A DNA stretch of 64,000 bases from Sulfurimonas xiamenensis. Lineage in GTDB: Bacteria > Campylobacterota > Campylobacteria > Campylobacterales > Sulfurimonadaceae. The stretch lies in the NCBI RefSeq assembly GCF_009258045.1, contig NZ_CP041166.1:1054001-1118000 (forward strand), given 5' to 3'. The notes under the pieces are model-generated. The model did not search any database and had not been told where the DNA came from. It saw only the letters and a list, made by a program, of their open reading frames with translations. A program made the position numbers and the translations under genes. Below, piece by piece: positions 60,222 through 64,000 of this stretch. Position 1 is the stretch's first letter, and each line of letters starts with the position of its first letter.

Positions 60222-61247
60222 TTAGTGCCACACTCCCTCAAGCAAATAACCGCAATATGGGCATTTACCCTCCTCATCAAGGTCGTTTGTTACAAACTGT
60301 CCAATATTGCCGCTTCTGTCAATCACTTTTTTCTTACAACTAGGGCAATATGTTGATTCATAATCTTCATTATCGACATTGCCGACATAGAGATATTTTA
60401 GCCCCTCCTCTTGACCTATTTTATAGGCACGAAGAAGAGTCGATTCAGGAGTGCAAGGAACATCAAGCATCTTGTAAGTAGGATGAAATGCCGAGAGATG
60501 CCACGGTATAGAAGTATCAAGCTCTGCAATGAATTTTGCGATATTTCTTATCTCTTCATTTGAATCGTTTTTGCCCGGAATAAGAAGAGTTGTTATCTCT
60601 ATCCAGATTCCCTTTTCATGAGCATACTTTACAGCTTCAAGAACAGGCTTTAGTCTTGCGCCGCAGATCTCTTTATAGAACTCGTCGGAAAAACTCTTGA
60701 TATCAATATTCATCCCGTCTATATAAGGCTCGAGCAAATCTATAGCTTTTCGCGTCTCATAACCACTTGTTACATAGATGTTTTTCAAACCCTTTTCGTG
60801 CGCAAGCTTTGCAGTGTCATAGGTATACTCAAAAAAAACTATCGGTTCATTATATGTATATGCTATTGATTCGCATCTATTTTCAACTGCTAATTCGACT
60901 ATCTTTTGAGGCGGAAGTTCACGCCCGACAATCTTATGTTCATGTTCTTTTGGATATTGGGATATATCGTAGTTTTGACAAAATTTACAAGAGAAGTTGC
61001 ATCCCACCGTTCCCACGGAGAAGGCTCTGCTCTTTGGCAGAAAATGAAACATCGGCTTTTTCTCTACGGGGTCAATGTTTACCGCGGCGGCAAGTCCATA
61101 AACAAGAAGTTTAAGCTCACCACCTTCAACTTTTCTTACACCGCATATACCATACTCACCTTCATCTAGCTTACATGCATGCGCACATGCCTGACACAAT
61201 ATCTTTCCGCTATCTAGCTTTTTACTTAGCCATGCTGTTTGTGACAT
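60222..61247 (-). CDS. amrS: AmmeMemoRadiSam system radical SAM enzyme
   Basis: 341 residues. N-terminal CQACAHACKLDEGEYGICGVR, the radical-SAM site VGCNFSCKFCQNYDI near residue 84, YTYNEPIVFFEYTYDTAK near residue 130, and a C-terminal zinc-binding part CPSCKKKV with CPYCGYLLEG. It usually occurs with AmrA (MEMO) and AmrB (AMMECR1); neither is beside it here. Its reaction is not settled. A perfect TGAAGGA/TCCTTCA repeat lies 29 nt upstream of the start. Confidence 0.88.
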   Translation of the reverse strand: MSQTAWLSKKLDSGKILCQACAHACKLDEGEYGICGVRKVEGGELKLLVYGLAAAVNIDPVEKKPMFHFLPKSRAFSVGTVGCNFSCKFCQNYDISQYPKEHEHKIVGRELPPQKIVELAVENRCESIAYTYNEPIVFFEYTYDTAKLAHEKGLKNIYVTSGYETRKAIDLLEPYIDGMNIDIKSFSDEFYKEICGARLKPVLEAVKYAHEKGIWIEITTLLIPGKNDSNEEIRNIAKFIAELDTSIPWHLSAFHPTYKMLDVPCTPESTLLRAYKIGQEEGLKYLYVGNVDNEDYESTYCPSCKKKVIDRSGNIGQFVTNDLDEEGKCPYCGYLLEGVWH

Positions 61248-61276
61248 CTTGCTATCCTTAATTTTACTTCATAAAA

Positions 61277-61292
61277 TGAAGGACATCCTTCA
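61277..61292. promoter_or_regulatory. Palindrome upstream of amrS
   Basis: TGAAGGA-CA-TCCTTCA, 7 bp arms, in the 176 nt gap between pcm and amrS. It may be an operator or the base of an RNA hairpin in the amrS leader. Confidence 0.3.
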
Positions 61293-61423
61293 CTTATTTA
61301 TAACGATGTCGGAAATAGACCCTCAAGTGGTACCTCAATTCCGCCACTTACACTAAAAACCCGCTATGATCACAAAACTTTAGTTTCTTTAGAAAAGTTT
61401 GACACTTTCGAGAACTTAATAGG

Positions 61424-62038
61424 TTATTTATAAATCAGCGGAACAAATGCAAAACCGTAGTGCTCATTAGCATCAAACTCCCCGCCCTCTTTTTTAACAA
61501 TTTCAAAAACTGAACTTTGAATCGGGATGACAAGCTTTCCTCCGACTTTTAGCTGTTTGATAAGCTCATATGGAAGTTCATCGGCAGCGGCAGAGACTAA
61601 AATGCGATCAAACTTCTCGCCCGCTATGCCAAGCTCATCTCCTGATTGAACTATCTTAGCATTTTTAAACTTATATTTCTTTAAGTTAAAACTTCCAAAT
61701 TTTACAAGCTCACCCACTCTCTCAACTCCAGTTACAGAGCCGCCCTCTCCCACAACATAAGCTAGTAGAGCAGTTGTCCACCCTGAGCCGCTTCCTATAT
61801 CTAAAATCTTATCTCCCTCTTTTGGCGAAAGCATCTCAAGCATCATAGCAACAGTTCTTGGCTGAGAGATTGTTTGTCCATTACCGATGCCCAGAGGATA
61901 ATCTTCATAAATGTCCATAGCACTTCTATCGGCTACAAAATCCGCTCTGTCGACATGTCTGAAAGCTTCTATAATTCTGCTTGAGTGAAGCGCGCCAACA
62001 TTTATAAGATAATCAACCATCTCATTGTTTGAGTACAT
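61424..62038 (-). CDS. pcm: Protein-L-isoaspartate O-methyltransferase
   Basis: 204 residues. FVADRSAMDIYEDYPLGIGNG with QTISQPRTVAMMLEML is the substrate and PCMT signature, and ILDIGSGSGWTTALLAYV near residue 79 is the AdoMet site. It repairs isoaspartyl residues in aged proteins. It is 12 nt after the alanine dehydrogenase gene. Confidence 0.93.
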   Translation of the reverse strand: MYSNNEMVDYLINVGALHSSRIIEAFRHVDRADFVADRSAMDIYEDYPLGIGNGQTISQPRTVAMMLEMLSPKEGDKILDIGSGSGWTTALLAYVVGEGGSVTGVERVGELVKFGSFNLKKYKFKNAKIVQSGDELGIAGEKFDRILVSAAADELPYELIKQLKVGGKLVIPIQSSVFEIVKKEGGEFDANEHYGFAFVPLIYK

Positions 62039-62050
62039 AACTATCCCTCC

Positions 62051-63160
62051 TTACAAAAGTGATTCAAGAGCTTTAAACTCTAGATTGTGAGCCTCGGCAA
62101 CAGCGCGATTTGTTAAAGCTCCATTAAAAACATTGACTCCCAAAGCCAATGATGCATCATTTTCAATAGTCTTAATCACTCCATCCTTTGCCAATTTTCT
62201 CACATAAGAAATCGTTGCATTTGAGAGCGCTACGGTAGATGTTTTCGGATAGGCTCCTGGCATATTTGCCACACAGTAGTGTAATACTCCCTCTTCTATA
62301 AAGGTGGGGTTTGTGTGAGTTGTAGGGCGAGAAGCTTCGGAAATACCTCCCTGGTCTATCGCTATATCCACAAGCACGGCTCCCTCTTTCATCTCTTTTA
62401 ATATCTCGAGTGAAATAAGCTTCGGCGTCGCCGCTCCGCCATGAACGAGTACCGCACCGACAACCATATCTGAACTCTTTATAGCCTCTAAAAAAGCATT
62501 TTTAGAGTACAAAAGAGTTTTTACATAAGGAAGCTGCTTTTTTAACTCCTCCAATTTTGGTGAGGTTCTATTGATAACCGTTACATCCGCTCCCATTCCT
62601 AAAGCTATCTTAGCCGCGTTAAATCCGGCATTACCTGCGCCTACTACCAAAACTTTTGCCGCCTCTACCCCGTCTGAACCGCTTATTAAAACACCCTCAC
62701 CGCCTTTATAACGGCTAAGATGATAGGCTCCGACAATCGGCGCCATAAAGCCTGCTATTTTACTCATTGGTTTTAAAAGAGGAAGTTCATTGTCTATTGT
62801 AACCGTCTCATAAGCAATCGCGCAAACTCTCTTTTGCATTAAAACAAGAGTAAGTTCTTTTAAAGGAGCAAGATGCAGATAACAAAAGAGAGTATGCTTC
62901 TCATTTAAAAAACCGTACTCTGAGGATTGCGGCTCTTTTACTTTTACTATTAATGTTGCTTCTTTATAAAGCTCTTTGGCGCTTATTGCTATTTTTGCAC
63001 CCGCTTTTATATAATCCTCATCAGTAAAACCGCTTCCGATTCCTGCACTGCTTTGAACAACTACTTTATGCCCCTCATCAACCAACAAGCCAATATTTGA
63101 AGGGGTTATTCCAACGCGAAACTCATCGGTTTTCACCTCTTTTGGAACTCCGATAATCAT
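62051..63160 (-). CDS. ald: Alanine dehydrogenase
   Basis: 369 residues. MIIGVPKEVKTDEFRVGITP at the start; VVQSSAGIGSGFTDEDY; LFCYLHLAP with the catalytic histidine; VLVVGAGNAGFNAAKIALGMGADVTV near residue 170 binds NAD+. It interconverts alanine and pyruvate plus ammonia. It begins 33 nt after the J-domain gene in a small operon with pcm. Confidence 0.95.
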   Translation of the reverse strand: MIIGVPKEVKTDEFRVGITPSNIGLLVDEGHKVVVQSSAGIGSGFTDEDYIKAGAKIAISAKELYKEATLIVKVKEPQSSEYGFLNEKHTLFCYLHLAPLKELTLVLMQKRVCAIAYETVTIDNELPLLKPMSKIAGFMAPIVGAYHLSRYKGGEGVLISGSDGVEAAKVLVVGAGNAGFNAAKIALGMGADVTVINRTSPKLEELKKQLPYVKTLLYSKNAFLEAIKSSDMVVGAVLVHGGAATPKLISLEILKEMKEGAVLVDIAIDQGGISEASRPTTHTNPTFIEEGVLHYCVANMPGAYPKTSTVALSNATISYVRKLAKDGVIKTIENDASLALGVNVFNGALTNRAVAEAHNLEFKALESLL

Positions 63161-63193
63161 ATCTTAACTCCTTAATTGTAATAAATTTATTGT

Positions 63194-63466
63194 CTAAAAA
63201 TCATAAAACCAATCTTTTGATTTTCTTGAAAAAGGGTACTGCTTATAAAACTCTTCTTCATCTAAAACAAATCTAAAATTTTGCATATACTTATTTATAA
63301 GCTTATAGGCTTCATTTATCTCTTTAAACTTTTTTGCATCACCCTGTGGCATATCAGGATGATATATTTTTGATAATTTAAGATACTTCTCTTTTAATTC
63401 AGCCTGTGTTATACGCGTCACTATATCTAAAGCTTCAAGAGCTTTTTCAAACTTTTCATAATTCAT
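63194..63466 (-). CDS. Short J-domain protein
   Basis: 90 residues. Only a J domain: ALDIVTRITQAELKEKYLKL, then IYHPDMPQGDAKKFKEINEAY with the HPD motif, then YKLINKY. The C-terminal 25 residues are aromatic. It can stimulate a DnaK ATPase for a special task; partner unknown. 3 nt after the glycerophosphodiesterase gene. Confidence 0.85.
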   Translation of the reverse strand: MNYEKFEKALEALDIVTRITQAELKEKYLKLSKIYHPDMPQGDAKKFKEINEAYKLINKYMQNFRFVLDEEEFYKQYPFSRKSKDWFYDF

Positions 63467-63469
63467 AAA

Positions 63470-64000
63470 CTATATCACTTTTAATTTTTTATTTAAACAA
63501 TCACTAAATATGTAATTAACACCGATCTCAAAAAGCTCTTTTGCCAGCTGAGGATTATTTACTGTATAAACACCTACAAAAAAACCGGTTTCTCTTAACA
63601 TTTTAACTTTTGTTTTATCTACTAAGGCATTATCAATATGATAAGCATCTACCTTCAAACTCTTTAGATACTCAAGAAGATTATCAGGATCTCTTCCCTC
63701 AACCAAAGCTGCGCTGGGCACATTTGGCAGCTTTTCTTTAACTATTATTAAATATTCATGCCTAAACGATGAGATCAAAACACGCTCCTGCACTCCTGCC
63801 TCTTCTATCTCTTTTGCAATTGTTTCTATAACTATTCTATCCTCAAAACAGTTAGACATATCTTTAATTTCAATATTTATAAACAGACTATTCTCTTTTA
63901 TAAATTCTAATGCCCTCTTAAGAGTCAAAAGTGGCTCTTTATGATTTTTATATTTGTAAAACCAGCTTCCATAATCCAACATGCAAAGTTCTTCAAACAT
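63470..64000 (-). CDS. Glycerophosphodiester phosphodiesterase family protein (5' part outside window)
   Basis: The last 176 codons are seen; the frame continues past the right edge. LTLKRALEFIKENSLFINIEIKD, then VLISSFRHEYLIIVKEKLPN, KVDAYHIDNALVDK and GVYTVNNPQLAKELFEIGVN with YIFSDC follow the GDPD barrel: the INIEIKD glutamates bind metal. The N-terminal HRG motif is not in the window. It hydrolyses glycerophosphodiesters to glycerol 3-phosphate and an alcohol. It forms an operon with the J-domain and ald genes. Confidence 0.85.
   Translation of the reverse strand: MFEELCMLDYGSWFYKYKNHKEPLLTLKRALEFIKENSLFINIEIKDMSNCFEDRIVIETIAKEIEEAGVQERVLISSFRHEYLIIVKEKLPNVPSAALVEGRDPDNLLEYLKSLKVDAYHIDNALVDKTKVKMLRETGFFVGVYTVNNPQLAKELFEIGVNYIFSDCLNKKLKVI

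Noticed and set aside
1-64000. Prophage or conjugative element
   Set aside because: No integrase, capsid, tail, relaxase or type IV secretion genes were seen; accessory genes are tied to short repeats and restriction or repair functions.

Overview
The window is chromosomal DNA of a Campylobacterota (Epsilonproteobacteria) bacterium, most like Sulfurimonas or a close relative. This rests on recognised families and gene order, not on a database search. The main pointers are: an sdhA-sdhB-sdhE operon of the fumarate reductase type with a heterodisulfide-reductase-like third subunit; the order aroB-mscS-mtaB-ftsH-like-bioV, which I recall from Helicobacter pylori (HP0283 to HP0286 and beyond); a BioV-type esterase; a COG3400 TrkA-like protein; low G+C; and tight operons with 1 to 14 nt overlaps.

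Layout. 1-6.7 kb (minus): sugar and carbon metabolism, with a nucleotidyltransferase (cut by the window edge), a glucan phosphorylase homologue, pgi, a short pyruvate kinase and a CoA-disulfide-reductase/NADH-oxidase-like flavoprotein. 6.8-8.2 kb: zupT and an RNase H-like protein. 8.2-15.2 kb: accessory region with a type IIG restriction-modification gene, a coupled unknown gene, a DUF4160/DUF2442 pair, a DUF2231 membrane protein, an FmdE-like protein and an LpxR-like protein, separated by at least five copies of one hairpin repeat. 15.3-24.1 kb: ychF, an ABC efflux operon, psd, truD and thiL. 24.2-30.3 kb: a degenerate GGDEF protein, a cluster-less SdhB paralogue, and divergent sdhA-sdhB-sdhE. 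30.4-34.0 kb: a decayed REP-associated transposase (RAYT) element with inverted ends, an MgtC/DUF4010 membrane protein, a lipoprotein, a monohaem c-type protein and a second RAYT scrap.

34.0-44.1 kb: DUF302 protein, mogA, and the bioV to trmA series. 44.2-47.8 kb: glmU, a permease-thioredoxin pair behind a perfect inverted repeat, and a CDF transporter. 47.9-55.4 kb: sbcD-sbcC, a PHP-ATPase (TrlF type), a macro-domain protein and unknown or broken genes. 55.6-64 kb: cold shock protein, nosD-like gene, CDGSH protein, an Hsp20 remnant, slipin-nfeD, amrS, pcm, ald, a J-domain protein and a partial glycerophosphodiesterase.

The most unusual material is the repeat/RAYT system. The same terminal motif, ACACCCCTGTGAATGAA, flanks the dead transposase as inverted repeats, heads several intergenic hairpin repeats, and lies over the stop codons of neighbouring genes, so it supplies their C-terminal residues and stops. 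Other points are the cluster-less SdhB paralogue beside the sdh operon, a glucan phosphorylase lacking the PLP lysine, and an FtsH-like ATPase lacking the HExxH protease motif.
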